The notes beneath the pieces are model-generated. The model worked only from the letters and a program-made list of their open reading frames with translations. It did not search any database and was not told where the DNA came from. The translations under genes and the position numbers were made by a program. This document shows, piece after piece, positions 53,262 to 62,854 of a DNA stretch of 64,000 bases; the first letter of the stretch is position 1; each line of letters starts with the position of its first letter. Source of the DNA: Chamaesiphon minutus PCC 6605 (lineage in GTDB: Bacteria > Cyanobacteriota > Cyanobacteriia > Cyanobacteriales > Chamaesiphonaceae); assembly GCF_000317145.1 (NCBI RefSeq), contig NC_019697.1:1240001-1304000 (forward strand), given 5' to 3'.

Positions 53262-55136
53262 ATGCCCTACTACAGCCAGATCGATCGCATCCCCACTTTA
53301 TTAGAGGCACTCAACATCCACACGGTTGACGTGCTCAAGAAACTGGCGGGTTTGTTACCTGGAGGTAAATCCCCAACTCGCAAAGCCGAACTAGTTGAAT
53401 ATATCCATCAATCGCTGGAAGGCTCGACGCTGATGAGATTGTGGGGACAGTGCGATCGACTTCAGCAAGCGGCAATTGCTGAGACTGTCCATTCTAGCAC
53501 CAGCGATCGATACGAAAAAATTAGGTTTGTGAGTAAGTATAATGAAGCTCCTAGCTGGGGTGCGGGGAAGTATGGTTATAGCTATGATTTTAAGCCGACG
53601 GCGTTGGATTTGTTCTTCTATAATTCCATCATGCCGCAAGACTTGAAACAGCGGTTGCGGGGGTTTGTACCGCAGCCAGCATCTACTCAGATTGCCAGTC
53701 AGGAGACGATTTCAGCTACGCTGTCAGTGACGAGAATGGAGTTCGATCGCCAAACTCGTACGCGGACACCTTATGAGGTGGAGTTCCCGATGCAAATGCG
53801 GGAAACCGAGCAAGTGGCAAGGCGGGAGTTGCTGACGGTATTGAGATTGGTGGATTTGGGGAAAGTGGCGGTTAGCGATAAAACTTTTAATCCTGCCACT
53901 GCGACACTAAAAGCGATCGAACAAGTCTTAGAAGAAGGTGACTATTATAGTGAATGGAAATTCGATAAATCTCCAGAAGGTTGGCGTTATAATTACTCGA
54001 TCGGTCAGATTAAACCCTTTGCTTGGGTAATGTTATTACAAGCAGGAAAACTGGTAGAGTTGAGTGGTAAAAATCTCAGACTAACAAAAGCTGGGCAAAA
54101 AGCTTTAATCGAACCAGCCGAGAAAACACTGCAAATTATCTGGAAAAATTGGCAAAAAACTACGTTATTCGATGAACTACGGCGAGTAGATGGGATTAAA
54201 GGACAAACGGGAAAAGGCAAACGTTCCCTGACTGCTGTTGCTGGAAGACGCACCCAACTTGTGGCAGCATTGAAAGATTGTCCAGTCGGAGAATGGATCA
54301 GAATTACTGAATTCTTTCGCTATATTCTAGCGGCGGGATACGATCTAGTCGTCTGTCGCAGCCTCGAAAATTTGACGATCGATGGGGAAAGTGGTAGTTA
54401 CTATGATGCTAATTTCAATATCGTCGAAGCTCGGTATATAGTCTGTTGTTTGTTTGAATATATCGCGACATTGGGCATAATTGATGTGTCGTTTCTTCAT
54501 CCTGATGATAGTCTGGCAAACTTTAAAAATGATGGTAATGATTATTATATTGACAATCCTTTAAGCAGTTATGATGGGTTGGCATATTTTCGGATTACGC
54601 CTTTGGGTGCTTATTTATTAGGCATTAGCGATCTATATATTCCCAAAGAATTATCTCAGAAACAAATTCTGCGAATTTTGCCGAATTTAGAGGTTGTCGC
54701 GGTGGGTGAATTATCTCGTGCAGATCGATTAATGCTCGATAGTAGTTTGCAGAATGTTTCTGATTCAGTGTGGACATTCGATCGAGGTAAATTATTAGAA
54801 GCAATTGCTCAAGGGCGAAGTGTTGAAGAACTGAAAACTTTTTTGGTGGCTAATAGTGGTGAAGTTCTGCCCCAAACTGTGCTCCAGTTTCTCGCAGATC
54901 TCCAAACTCGTACCACCAGTTTGCAAGATCTCGGTGCGGCTAGATTGATTCGGTGTGTAGATCCCGCTTTGGCTGTCCTGATTGCTAATGATACTCGCAC
55001 GAAGGCTTTTTGTTTCCTCGCAGATCGACCGACGGCGATGATGGCGGGAGCCGCCTGTTATTTAGTCGTCCCGACAGAAACCGAAACTAAGTTTCGCAAC
55101 GCACTCAAGAAGATTGGATATAGTTTGCCGAATTAA
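53262..55136 (+). CDS. XPB-associated protein with helicase N-terminal-like domain
   Basis: 624 residues. N-terminal helices (IPTLLEALNIHTVDVLKKLAGLLPG ... RKAELVEYIHQSLEG) form a SAP/HeH-like unit, then a long region of winged-helix type (LTKAGQKALIEP, ITPLGAYLLGI). The last 180 residues (LPNLEVVAVGELSRADRLML ... LPQTVLQFLADLQTRTTSLQDLGAARLIRC ... KIGYSLPN) resemble the N-terminal domain of the neighbouring helicase (Helicase_C_3/XPB-N). No catalytic motif. It ends six bases before the helicase gene, so they are one operon and probably one complex. Confidence 0.8.
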   Translation: MPYYSQIDRIPTLLEALNIHTVDVLKKLAGLLPGGKSPTRKAELVEYIHQSLEGSTLMRLWGQCDRLQQAAIAETVHSSTSDRYEKIRFVSKYNEAPSWGAGKYGYSYDFKPTALDLFFYNSIMPQDLKQRLRGFVPQPASTQIASQETISATLSVTRMEFDRQTRTRTPYEVEFPMQMRETEQVARRELLTVLRLVDLGKVAVSDKTFNPATATLKAIEQVLEEGDYYSEWKFDKSPEGWRYNYSIGQIKPFAWVMLLQAGKLVELSGKNLRLTKAGQKALIEPAEKTLQIIWKNWQKTTLFDELRRVDGIKGQTGKGKRSLTAVAGRRTQLVAALKDCPVGEWIRITEFFRYILAAGYDLVVCRSLENLTIDGESGSYYDANFNIVEARYIVCCLFEYIATLGIIDVSFLHPDDSLANFKNDGNDYYIDNPLSSYDGLAYFRITPLGAYLLGISDLYIPKELSQKQILRILPNLEVVAVGELSRADRLMLDSSLQNVSDSVWTFDRGKLLEAIAQGRSVEELKTFLVANSGEVLPQTVLQFLADLQTRTTSLQDLGAARLIRCVDPALAVLIANDTRTKAFCFLADRPTAMMAGAACYLVVPTETETKFRNALKKIGYSLPN

Positions 55137-55142
55137 TAAATT

Positions 55143-56813
55143 ATGTCCTACATTCCAGATAATGCCCTAATTATTCAAAGCGATCGATCTGTATTGCTCG
55201 AAGTTCATTCACCCCAGGCAAATGCAGCGCGAGATGCGATTGCTCCATTCGCAGAATTAGTCAAAAGTCCCGAACATATTCATACTTATCAAATTTCACC
55301 CTTGAGCATTTGGAATGCTAGGGCGGCGGGGATGCCTGTGGTGGAGATGATTGCCGCATTGCGATCGTATAGCAAGTATCCCATGCCAGACGCGATCGCG
55401 CAGGAACTAGAGACGTTGGGGAGTCGGTATGGATTGACGACAATCGATCGGGTAGACGATACACTCCTACTGACGATGGTAGATTTACCCCTGGCGGAAT
55501 TACTCAGTCGAGATCGAGATGTTTCCCAGTTCCTTGCCCAGCGGCGCAGCGATCTGGTATTTGAAGTCGATCCCGCCCATCGGGGGATACTCAAGCAAGC
55601 CTTGTTAATTGCCGGATATCCGGCAGAAGATTTGGCGGGATATGTCGATGGTGACAGGCTGGAAGTTGAATTACGAGAGACTTGTCGATCGGGACAACCG
55701 TTTGGGTTACGTGACTATCAAACTGAAGCTGTAGCTGCATTTTACCAGGCAGGATTGGCACGGGGTGGGAGTGGCACGATCGTTTTACCTTGTGGGGCGG
55801 GCAAAACGATGGTAGGATTGGCGGCGATCGCCACGATCCAGGAAAATACGCTCATCTTGACGAGTAGCTTAACCTCCGTGCGCCAGTGGCAGCGAGAATT
55901 GCTGGATAAGACCAATTTAGCACCCAACTCGATCGCCGAATATAGCGGCGAGAGCAAACAAACTGCCCCGATTACCCTGGCTACCTATCAGATTTTGAGC
56001 TATCGCTCAAGTAAAACCGATGAATTTCCCCATTTTCAACTCTTTAGTGCCAGAGCTTGGGGCTTGATTATCTATGACGAGGTACATTTACTCCCCGCAC
56101 CAATTTTTCGGATTACCGCCCAATTGCAAGCTCGGCGGCGATTGGGATTGACTGCAACACTAATTCGGGAAGATGGAAAAGAAGGCGATGTCTTTGCCCT
56201 AATCGGCCCGAAACGCTATGATGTCCCCTGGCGGGAACTTGAAGGGCAGGGGTTTATTGCTCCAGCCGAATGTACAGAAATTCGAGTCGCCCAAGATCCG
56301 GCTGGACAAATGGAATACGCCCTCGCTGCCAAAAGACATCAATTTCGCATCGCTGCCGAAAATCCGCGCAAAAATACGGTAGTGCAGTCTCTCTTGGCAA
56401 AATTACCCGGACATCGCATTTTAATCATCGGCGAGTATTTAGACCAATTAAATGCGTTAGCCAAGCTAACTGGTTTACCACTAGTGACAGGCAAAACCTG
56501 CCAACCGGAACGCGATCGACTGTATGATGAATTTCGGGCTGGGAAGATTACAGGTTTAATCCTCTCACGGGTGGGTAACTTTGCCTTGGATCTGCCCGAT
56601 GCCGATGTGTTAATTCAAGTCTCCGGTAAATATGGCTCGCGCCAGGAGGAAGCCCAACGGTTGGGGCGGGTATTGCGGCCTAAATCTGATGGTCGGGCCG
56701 CGCAATTTTATACCTTAGTTTCACTCCGTACCTGCGAGGAGGATTTCGCTCGCCACCGCCAACTGTTTTTGTCAGAACAAGGCTACCTCTATCGGATCGA
56801 ATCTAACGGATAA
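55143..56813 (+). CDS. XPB-like DNA helicase (superfamily 2)
   Basis: 556 residues. N-terminal helicase-XPB domain (PDNALIIQSDRSVLLEVHSP ... GMPVVEMIAALRSYSKYPMP), damage-recognition-like segment, then DEAD-like core: FGLRDYQTEAV (Q motif), VLPCGAGKTMVG (Walker A Lys221), DEVH (312-315), TATLIREDGKE with the XPB RED motif (342-344), and QRLGRVLRPK (motif VI). Matches bacterial XPB. Likely opens DNA in repair or transcription-coupled processes; the bacterial role is not established. Confidence 0.93.
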   Translation: MSYIPDNALIIQSDRSVLLEVHSPQANAARDAIAPFAELVKSPEHIHTYQISPLSIWNARAAGMPVVEMIAALRSYSKYPMPDAIAQELETLGSRYGLTTIDRVDDTLLLTMVDLPLAELLSRDRDVSQFLAQRRSDLVFEVDPAHRGILKQALLIAGYPAEDLAGYVDGDRLEVELRETCRSGQPFGLRDYQTEAVAAFYQAGLARGGSGTIVLPCGAGKTMVGLAAIATIQENTLILTSSLTSVRQWQRELLDKTNLAPNSIAEYSGESKQTAPITLATYQILSYRSSKTDEFPHFQLFSARAWGLIIYDEVHLLPAPIFRITAQLQARRRLGLTATLIREDGKEGDVFALIGPKRYDVPWRELEGQGFIAPAECTEIRVAQDPAGQMEYALAAKRHQFRIAAENPRKNTVVQSLLAKLPGHRILIIGEYLDQLNALAKLTGLPLVTGKTCQPERDRLYDEFRAGKITGLILSRVGNFALDLPDADVLIQVSGKYGSRQEEAQRLGRVLRPKSDGRAAQFYTLVSLRTCEEDFARHRQLFLSEQGYLYRIESNG

Positions 56814-56861
56814 GGCGTGTCATCAATTAAATCTAGGCTCTGTGCAGAGACAGCTATTCAG

Positions 56862-57200
56862 TCAAGGAATATCTAATAATTTGCGGACTAGATCTATCAG
56901 TTTTCGTCCTTGAAAAGTTGGTTTTCCATAAATCCAATCGTCTCCCAGCCAAAACTTTGGCTGTTTACCACCTTTGTGAGTGTGTGAAAACGGATGAGTC
57001 GCTCCGCCCCAAATTCCAAATTCATAGGCAATCGCAGCTTCTAATTCTCGATCTGTGAGTCCTTGTTGTTTTCGGGCACTCCATCGTTCTTTGGCACCAG
57101 AAAAGGAATGTAGAGAACTCAACAAACACTGAATTTTAGGAGTATTTAGATCGATCTTTTCTACTGCTTCTGGGAATAGTTCTAACTGAAAAATATTCAT
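56862..57200 (-). CDS. Hypothetical protein (QLELF family)
   Basis: 112 residues from the inner ATG (MNIFQLELFPEAVEKI); the longer frame to 57287 reads through the divergent fragment and is unlikely. KERWSARKQQGLTDRELEAAIAYEFGIWGG and FWLGDDWIYGKPTFQGRKLIDLVRK are conserved-looking. Function unknown. Confidence 0.65.
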   Translation of the reverse strand: MNIFQLELFPEAVEKIDLNTPKIQCLLSSLHSFSGAKERWSARKQQGLTDRELEAAIAYEFGIWGGATHPFSHTHKGGKQPKFWLGDDWIYGKPTFQGRKLIDLVRKLLDIP

Positions 57201-57557
57201 CCGATCGAACTTAATCAAAATCAAACGGTAGTAACTGCAACGATCGCCAATCCCGAAAGAATTGATGGCATTGCCGCCCAAGTGCAATTACCAGACTTTA
57301 GTAAAGAGGAAAAGAAGTACTTGCAAATGACGGCGCAACCAAGTTATCAAAGCCAAGCGGAATTAATGCAAAGGTTAACCGAGCTGTTGCATTATCAGCA
57401 AAACCGATTGGCATACAGAAAACGGACTGAAATCGCAGTGGACATCGTGCGGCAAGTCGAGGCAGAAGGAGCATTTCCACAAGCAGACTATGCTTTTGAC
57501 AACGGAGTGCTAACACTAGAATTAACTCAACTAATTGAGTCTTCGGGAAAACATTAA
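57186..57557 (+). pseudogene. Transposase-like fragment
   Basis: Open from 57186 without a start. ANPERIDGIAAQVQLPDFSKEEKKYL, LMQRLTELLHYQQNRLAYRKRTEIAVDIVRQV, FPQADYAFDNGVLTLELTQLIESSGKH, then a stop. This has the look of the N-terminal part of a DDE transposase that continues WVSEIE in intact copies. Truncated at both ends. Confidence 0.55.
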
Positions 57558-58229
57558 TTCGGTCTCAAGCGACCGGATAGTTGCAGCTAATGTGGTCTCA
57601 AAATCGCGATGATTGTGGTCTGGAGTGATTAGTATTGTGGGTCGCTACACTTATTGACTTGCCAAATTAGGTAAAAGTTTCGATTAGGAATGAGGATTTA
57701 ATAATATACACGCCTGCCCTCGTGCCAACCTTTGGTAGGGGCAATTTATGAATCGACGCTCGTTCTGGAGGTTTCCTCCAGGTTGAGAGCGTCAAGACAT
57801 TGCCCCTACCAAAGGAGGAATTGCAAGTTATTTAATCCTCATTCAGTAGGATCGGTAACTGTAAATATCTTCCTAAAGGATGATGGTTCTAAATTGATTA
57901 GTTGATATTCTACAATTAATAATAAATACTTAATTTACCGACTGAATTAACGAGTGAATTTTTAGTTCTGTACTGAATTTAATTTTCACAAGATGCTGAT
58001 TCCATGCGAAGCAATGTAAAATTAAATGCATTACCCAATTAGAACTCCAAAGCCTTCTACTTTTTTATGCTGTAATTGTCGGTTCTTTAGTCCATACAGT
58101 TACCGATCCGGAAATTGCCGTCGAATGAATGTTCTCGTTGCTAGTAGAGACTCATCTTGTCATTTGGGAATTAAAGCTTTCCAGAATTCTGGAGCCTAAG
58201 CGAATCTTGGCTAATATCGATCTCAAAAG
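57558..58229. other. Repeat-rich intergenic region
   Basis: About 670 bases. Begins with GGTCTCA/GTGGTCT direct repeats (three copies between 57560 and 57620), which may be transposon-end repeats linked to the fragment before it. Then the palindrome at 57729-57815. The rest is AT-rich; no gene seen. Confidence 0.55.
57729..57815. repeat. GTAGGGGCAAT-type nested palindrome, 87 bp
   Basis: Outer arms CCTTTGGTAGGGGCAAT / ATTGCCCCTACCAAAGG (17 bp perfect). Inside is a second hairpin, GACGCTC-TCTGGAGG / CCTCCAG-GAGCGTC. The GCGTCAAGACA after the inner arm resembles the tnpB-tail hairpin at 43046. Nested palindromes fit a non-autonomous element. Confidence 0.8.
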
Positions 58230-61200
58230 TCAAATCTCGGAGAGCCAAGTAAATTTAAAAGTCGTCCCGATGCCGAGCTGAGATTCGAGGGTAATTTCGC
58301 CGCCCTGAGTTTCGACGAGCTTCTTGACGATCGATAGCCCGATGCCAGTATTATTTTTATCGGCACCAGACAGTGTTCTAAAAATATCAAACACCTCTGC
58401 TTGGTTTGCTGGAGCGATCCCCCGACCATCATCTGTGACACTAAATTCCCACATCTGAGCATCCGGCTGGACAGTGACTTGAATTCTGCCATCGGGACGA
58501 TCGTGATGTTTGTAAGCATTCCCAATCAAATTTGCTAAAACTTGACACAATAAGACGCGATTGGTGGTAATTGGTGGTAGCTCGGCGGGTAGCTCGACCA
58601 CAAAACTGTCGGGAATGCTCAATGAATCGACGATCTCGGCCAGGAGCTGCTCGACTCTAAAAGTTGCCAGACTTGCAGCGTTACTTCCGACCCGAGCATA
58701 TTCTAGTAAACCAGTGATGAGGCTATCCATGCGATCTACCCGCGATTGCATCAAGTCTAGATTCGTGAGAATATCTGGATCGATCGTTGGCGGTAGGTCA
58801 TCGCGAATCCAGGCGGCGAGATTGGAAATCCCGCGCAAAGGGGCTTTGAGATCGTGAGAAACTATATACGAGAAGCGATTTAACTCTTGATTGCGTTCTT
58901 CTAAGAGTTGGTTAATCTTTTGTAAAGCTGATTCAGCCCGGATGCGTTCGATCTCGATGTATATTCGCACAATCAATTCACCCATCAACTCTAGTTCGTC
59001 CTCGCGCCAAAGTGATGGCATCTGCCGAGCACCGGACATCATAAATTTAAACTTACTATTACCTATGTAGGGAATGTTGACTACGGAACGCACTTGCAAT
59101 GAGTCGTAAGCCCTGCCTCCATCTTTCACCTTTGGATCTGCATACACATCCTCAATTGCCATATTTTGTCCAGATTGAAGCTCTTGCAGATGGATTTCGC
59201 TAAAGTAATCTAAGAGGCGATGGACACCTAAAGCATTGGATAGATCGTCATCTTTGTTGGCATAGATAACTCGAGCTTCATCGGCATCAACATCACTAAA
59301 AGTTAAAATCGAAAAGTCAAACCACAGGCGGATCTTCTCTCCCACGACATTAATAATTTGCTCTAGATTTTCGATGATGGCAAGGTCATTTTGAATCTCG
59401 GCTAGAAAATTATTATTTAGCTCCTGTTGTTTGTGATCGGTAATATCGATCGCAGCGAGAATCGCATAACTGGGGCGATGAACCGCGCCCGAACGATCGA
59501 AAAAGACTTGTTTGCGGACGCTCAGCCAGCGGACTTCGCCATTAGAACAGACGACCCGATGATCCTGGGCAAACCAACCCTGACCCGCTGGATCGATAAC
59601 CCGCGAGATCGTCGCTTCGAGTTCGGCCCGCTCGTCAGGATGGAACGTAGCGTGGATCTGTGCTCGCGTGACGACTAATTCATCGGTAGAAAATCCATAT
59701 AAAACAGCAGCTTCGGGCGATAGCTCGACTAGATTGGTGGCATAGTCAAATTTAGCCAGTCCCACACCTGCTACTGCAATTCCTGTATTCAATCGCTCTT
59801 CACTCTCTAGCAAAGCTGCTTCAGTACGTTTGAGATGAGTAATATCGTAGCCTTCACCTACTAACGCCGTAACTCGTCCGAGTTCGTCAAATACAGGTTT
59901 GAGCGAAAAGTTGGTAATCATGGTTTGACCACCAGCGGCGGGAAATGACACTTCATAGCTAATGAATTCCCCTTGGGCTGCCAGATCGATCGAGCTTCTG
60001 AGTTGCTGTTGTAACTCCGGCGAATGCGTCCACCACGGTGTTTCCCAGAAGTTTTTGCCGACGATCTCAGCTTTGGCAGTGCCCACTGAGTTTAATGCTG
60101 CTTGATTGACTTCGAGTAAAACGCCATCGATACTCAACAGTCCGATAAATTCAAAGGTCTGATCGAAAATCGCGCTGAACTTGCGTTCGCTCTCCAGCAA
60201 GGCTAGTTCTGCCTGTTTGCGATCGGTGATTTCTTGCACGACGGCATTAATGCCGACACTCTGTCCGGTTACATCCTTGAGTGGATAATAATTTGCGATC
60301 CAAGTCCGGCAAACTCCAGGCTGAGCGAGCGTTTCACCGCTAATTTCTAGATTCAGTAGGGCTTCTCCTGTTTCTAATACGCGTCGCTGTAGCGGTTCGA
60401 TTTTATCAGCTAAGTCCGGGACGATTTCGCGCACGGTGCGCCCAATGGTATCGGCTATCGCAATGCCGTCAATTTCTGCTAGCCGTTGATTGAGTCGCTC
60501 AAAGCGCAAGTCAACATCGAGAATTGCCATCCCGATGGGTGCGGTTTGATAAATGGCTTCAATTTTCATCAGTTGGCTGTGAACCAGTTCCTGACTCTGA
60601 CGCAGTGCGTCTTCTGCTTGCCGTCGCTCGGTCAGATCGTGCGAAATCACGAGGAACTGCTCGACATTCCCATCTGCGTCATGCAGGGGAATCACATTCA
60701 CTTGCCACCATTTGGGCACCCCTGTCGCGGTCGGACATTGCCCTTCAAATTTACCGATCGTTCCGGCTGTAGCAGTTGCCAGAGCGGCTTGAGCCAGTTC
60801 CTGTTCGCTCCCACCCCAAAACTGCGTCCATAAAGATCGATCGTAGTCGGCAAAATCATCGATTTCTAACAGCCGTTTGCCCCTATCGTTCAGATACAGG
60901 AGCCGACCTTCAAGATCCAGCACCTTGATACAATCTTGATTATTTTCTAAGATCCGGCGATTAAATTCCTCACTGCGACGCAGGCTAACCTCGGCTTGCT
61001 TGCGATCGGTGATGTCTAAATCTACGCCCGACATCCGAATCGGTTGCCCACTCGCATCGTAAAACACTTTGCCCTGACTCAGTGCCCACCGAACGGTGCC
61101 ATCTGGATAAACCACCCGAAATTCGATGTCGTAGTTTGCACCAGGGGTCATTGCCGCAGCGATCGCTGCTAAAACGCGATCGCGGTCTTCTGGATGCAGC

Positions 61201-62324
61201 CGAGCCACAAACTGCTCATAGGAACCATCAAATTCTCCAGGAGCCAACCCAAACAGGGCTTCCATGTTGGCTGACCAGGTAATTTGGTTGTCTAGAATAT
61301 TCCAATCCCAGGTTCCCATCCGGGCAGCTTGTAGCCCCAGCAGCAGTCTTTCTTCACTGCTGCGCAGCACCTCCTCTGTCCGTTTGCGCTCCGCGAGTTC
61401 GGTTTGGGCTTGCTGATAAAGCTCCGCCTGACGGATAGCAACGCTGACCTGAGTGGACAATTGCTGAAGCAAATCAATCTCTAACGGTTTCCACTGACGA
61501 GGGGCAGCGCAGTGATGAGCAATCAGCACACCCCAAAACTGGTTGTCGTGCAAAATGGGCACCACTAGGTTTGCTCTCACTTGACACCCAGCCAAGAGTT
61601 GGACGTGGCATGGATCGATGCTGCCATCGTAAATATCGGCTTTGACGGTCACTCTTCCTTGACGCTGGGGATCGACATAGCTCTCGGCAAAACAGGGATC
61701 GTAGATCTGCTCGGACAGAATCGATTGCCACTGTGCTCCCACAGATTCTGCGACCACCCTGCCGTTGCCGCCTGCCTCCACCTGGAACACAACCACTCGA
61801 TCGGTCTGAAGAAATTGCCGCACTTCTATGACGGTAGTGTGCAAAATCTCATCTAAGTCTAGCGATCGAGACACGTTCTGAGCAATCTGGGCAACGACTC
61901 GCTCTCGATCGATGCGCTCTTGGAGTTGAGTTTGCAACTGCACCGTCTTAATCGTTGCATCCAATGCCAGTTTCAGACTCTCCGGCGTAATTTGTCCCTT
62001 AACTAGATAATCTTGTGCGCCCGCTTTAATCGCTTGGACGGCGATCGTTTCGCTACCAACGCCCGTCATCATCACGATCGGGAGCGGCTGCTGAGTTTGC
62101 AGGGCAGCAAGAAATTCTAGCCCGTCCAGGTCGGGCAGTTGATAATCTAGCAACACTGCATCGGGCTGGTGCTGTCGCCAAAGATTCAATCCTTCGTTGC
62201 CAAAGCTCGCCTCGACGATCGTGTAGTCATAGTCGCGATCTCGCAGCAAATATCGTCGATACATCTCGCGGTCTTCTGGGCAATCCTCCACAATCAAGAC
62301 AGTGCGACAAAGTTGAGTGTTCAT
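58230..62324 (-). CDS. Hybrid multi-PAS sensor histidine kinase
   Basis: 1364 residues. An N-terminal receiver (Asp60 in LLDYQLPDLDG), a GAF domain (about 150-300), five PAS/PAC units (about 315-960, each ending in ITDRKQ-like motifs), a second GAF-like domain (about 975-1110), HisKA (His1157 in IVSHDLKAPLRG) and HATPase (NLIGNAYKHH, TDDGRGI, GIGLSIVKK) at the C-terminus. All kinase boxes are intact. The GAF domain CxxH-type spot may bind a chromophore, but no clear bilin Cys was identified. The start overlaps the upstream response regulator stop by one base. Confidence 0.93.
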   Translation of the reverse strand: MNTQLCRTVLIVEDCPEDREMYRRYLLRDRDYDYTIVEASFGNEGLNLWRQHQPDAVLLDYQLPDLDGLEFLAALQTQQPLPIVMMTGVGSETIAVQAIKAGAQDYLVKGQITPESLKLALDATIKTVQLQTQLQERIDRERVVAQIAQNVSRSLDLDEILHTTVIEVRQFLQTDRVVVFQVEAGGNGRVVAESVGAQWQSILSEQIYDPCFAESYVDPQRQGRVTVKADIYDGSIDPCHVQLLAGCQVRANLVVPILHDNQFWGVLIAHHCAAPRQWKPLEIDLLQQLSTQVSVAIRQAELYQQAQTELAERKRTEEVLRSSEERLLLGLQAARMGTWDWNILDNQITWSANMEALFGLAPGEFDGSYEQFVARLHPEDRDRVLAAIAAAMTPGANYDIEFRVVYPDGTVRWALSQGKVFYDASGQPIRMSGVDLDITDRKQAEVSLRRSEEFNRRILENNQDCIKVLDLEGRLLYLNDRGKRLLEIDDFADYDRSLWTQFWGGSEQELAQAALATATAGTIGKFEGQCPTATGVPKWWQVNVIPLHDADGNVEQFLVISHDLTERRQAEDALRQSQELVHSQLMKIEAIYQTAPIGMAILDVDLRFERLNQRLAEIDGIAIADTIGRTVREIVPDLADKIEPLQRRVLETGEALLNLEISGETLAQPGVCRTWIANYYPLKDVTGQSVGINAVVQEITDRKQAELALLESERKFSAIFDQTFEFIGLLSIDGVLLEVNQAALNSVGTAKAEIVGKNFWETPWWTHSPELQQQLRSSIDLAAQGEFISYEVSFPAAGGQTMITNFSLKPVFDELGRVTALVGEGYDITHLKRTEAALLESEERLNTGIAVAGVGLAKFDYATNLVELSPEAAVLYGFSTDELVVTRAQIHATFHPDERAELEATISRVIDPAGQGWFAQDHRVVCSNGEVRWLSVRKQVFFDRSGAVHRPSYAILAAIDITDHKQQELNNNFLAEIQNDLAIIENLEQIINVVGEKIRLWFDFSILTFSDVDADEARVIYANKDDDLSNALGVHRLLDYFSEIHLQELQSGQNMAIEDVYADPKVKDGGRAYDSLQVRSVVNIPYIGNSKFKFMMSGARQMPSLWREDELELMGELIVRIYIEIERIRAESALQKINQLLEERNQELNRFSYIVSHDLKAPLRGISNLAAWIRDDLPPTIDPDILTNLDLMQSRVDRMDSLITGLLEYARVGSNAASLATFRVEQLLAEIVDSLSIPDSFVVELPAELPPITTNRVLLCQVLANLIGNAYKHHDRPDGRIQVTVQPDAQMWEFSVTDDGRGIAPANQAEVFDIFRTLSGADKNNTGIGLSIVKKLVETQGGEITLESQLGIGTTFKFTWLSEI

Positions 62325-62854
62325 TAGCGTTGCTCCATCGGATCGATAGGCAAAACTGTAGTATTAAACCAGTAGTCGATTAAACTTTCAATACTGTGCT
62401 TCAATCGAGCAAAATTCATCGGTTTGACAATGTAGCTGTTAACCCCCTGTCGATAACAGGCTTCAATATCCTTAGGATTGTTGGAAGTTGTAAAGATAAT
62501 GACCGGAACTAACTTTAGTGTCTCATCTTGTTTAATTTTTCGCAATACTTCGCGTCCGTCCGTTCCAGGTAAGTTGAGATCGAGCAAAATTAGCCCCGGA
62601 CGCGGCGCGCTTTGAGGATCGGCGTAGCGATCGGTGCGATACAGAAATGCCAGCGCGTCATCGCCATTTACACAGCGATAAATCGGGATCGTCAACGGCG
62701 ATCGACGAACATAGCGTTGAAATGCTTCAAAATCTTCATTGCTGTCTTCAATCACTAACAAGAGTGGGGGTTGCTCGATCGAGGTTACGGGTGCTTCGCT
62801 CCTTGCAGCCGATTTCCACCCATTTCTCAGCTTTGTCGTTGTACTTGATGGCAT
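62324..62854 (-). CDS. Response regulator (Rcp1-like), 5' end rearranged
   Basis: A single receiver domain, [19 protein letters not shown] ... [20 protein letters not shown] ... [21 protein letters not shown], of the Rcp1 type that pairs with phytochrome kinases. The ATG at 62854 and about the first 27 codons ([20 protein letters not shown]) are phytochrome-kinase DNA read in another frame, so the native start was lost in a deletion or lies internally near [12 protein letters not shown]. Followed with one-base overlap by the hybrid kinase. Confidence 0.82.
   Translation of the reverse strand: MPSSTTTKLRNGWKSAARSEAPVTSIEQPPLLLVIEDSNEDFEAFQRYVRRSPLTIPIYRCVNGDDALAFLYRTDRYADPQSAPRPGLILLDLNLPGTDGREVLRKIKQDETLKLVPVIIFTTSNNPKDIEACYRQGVNSYIVKPMNFARLKHSIESLIDYWFNTTVLPIDPMEQR

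Noticed and set aside
57282-57557. Independent 91-residue protein
   Set aside because: The frame is open upstream without a start and reads like the middle of a transposase; treated as a fragment.
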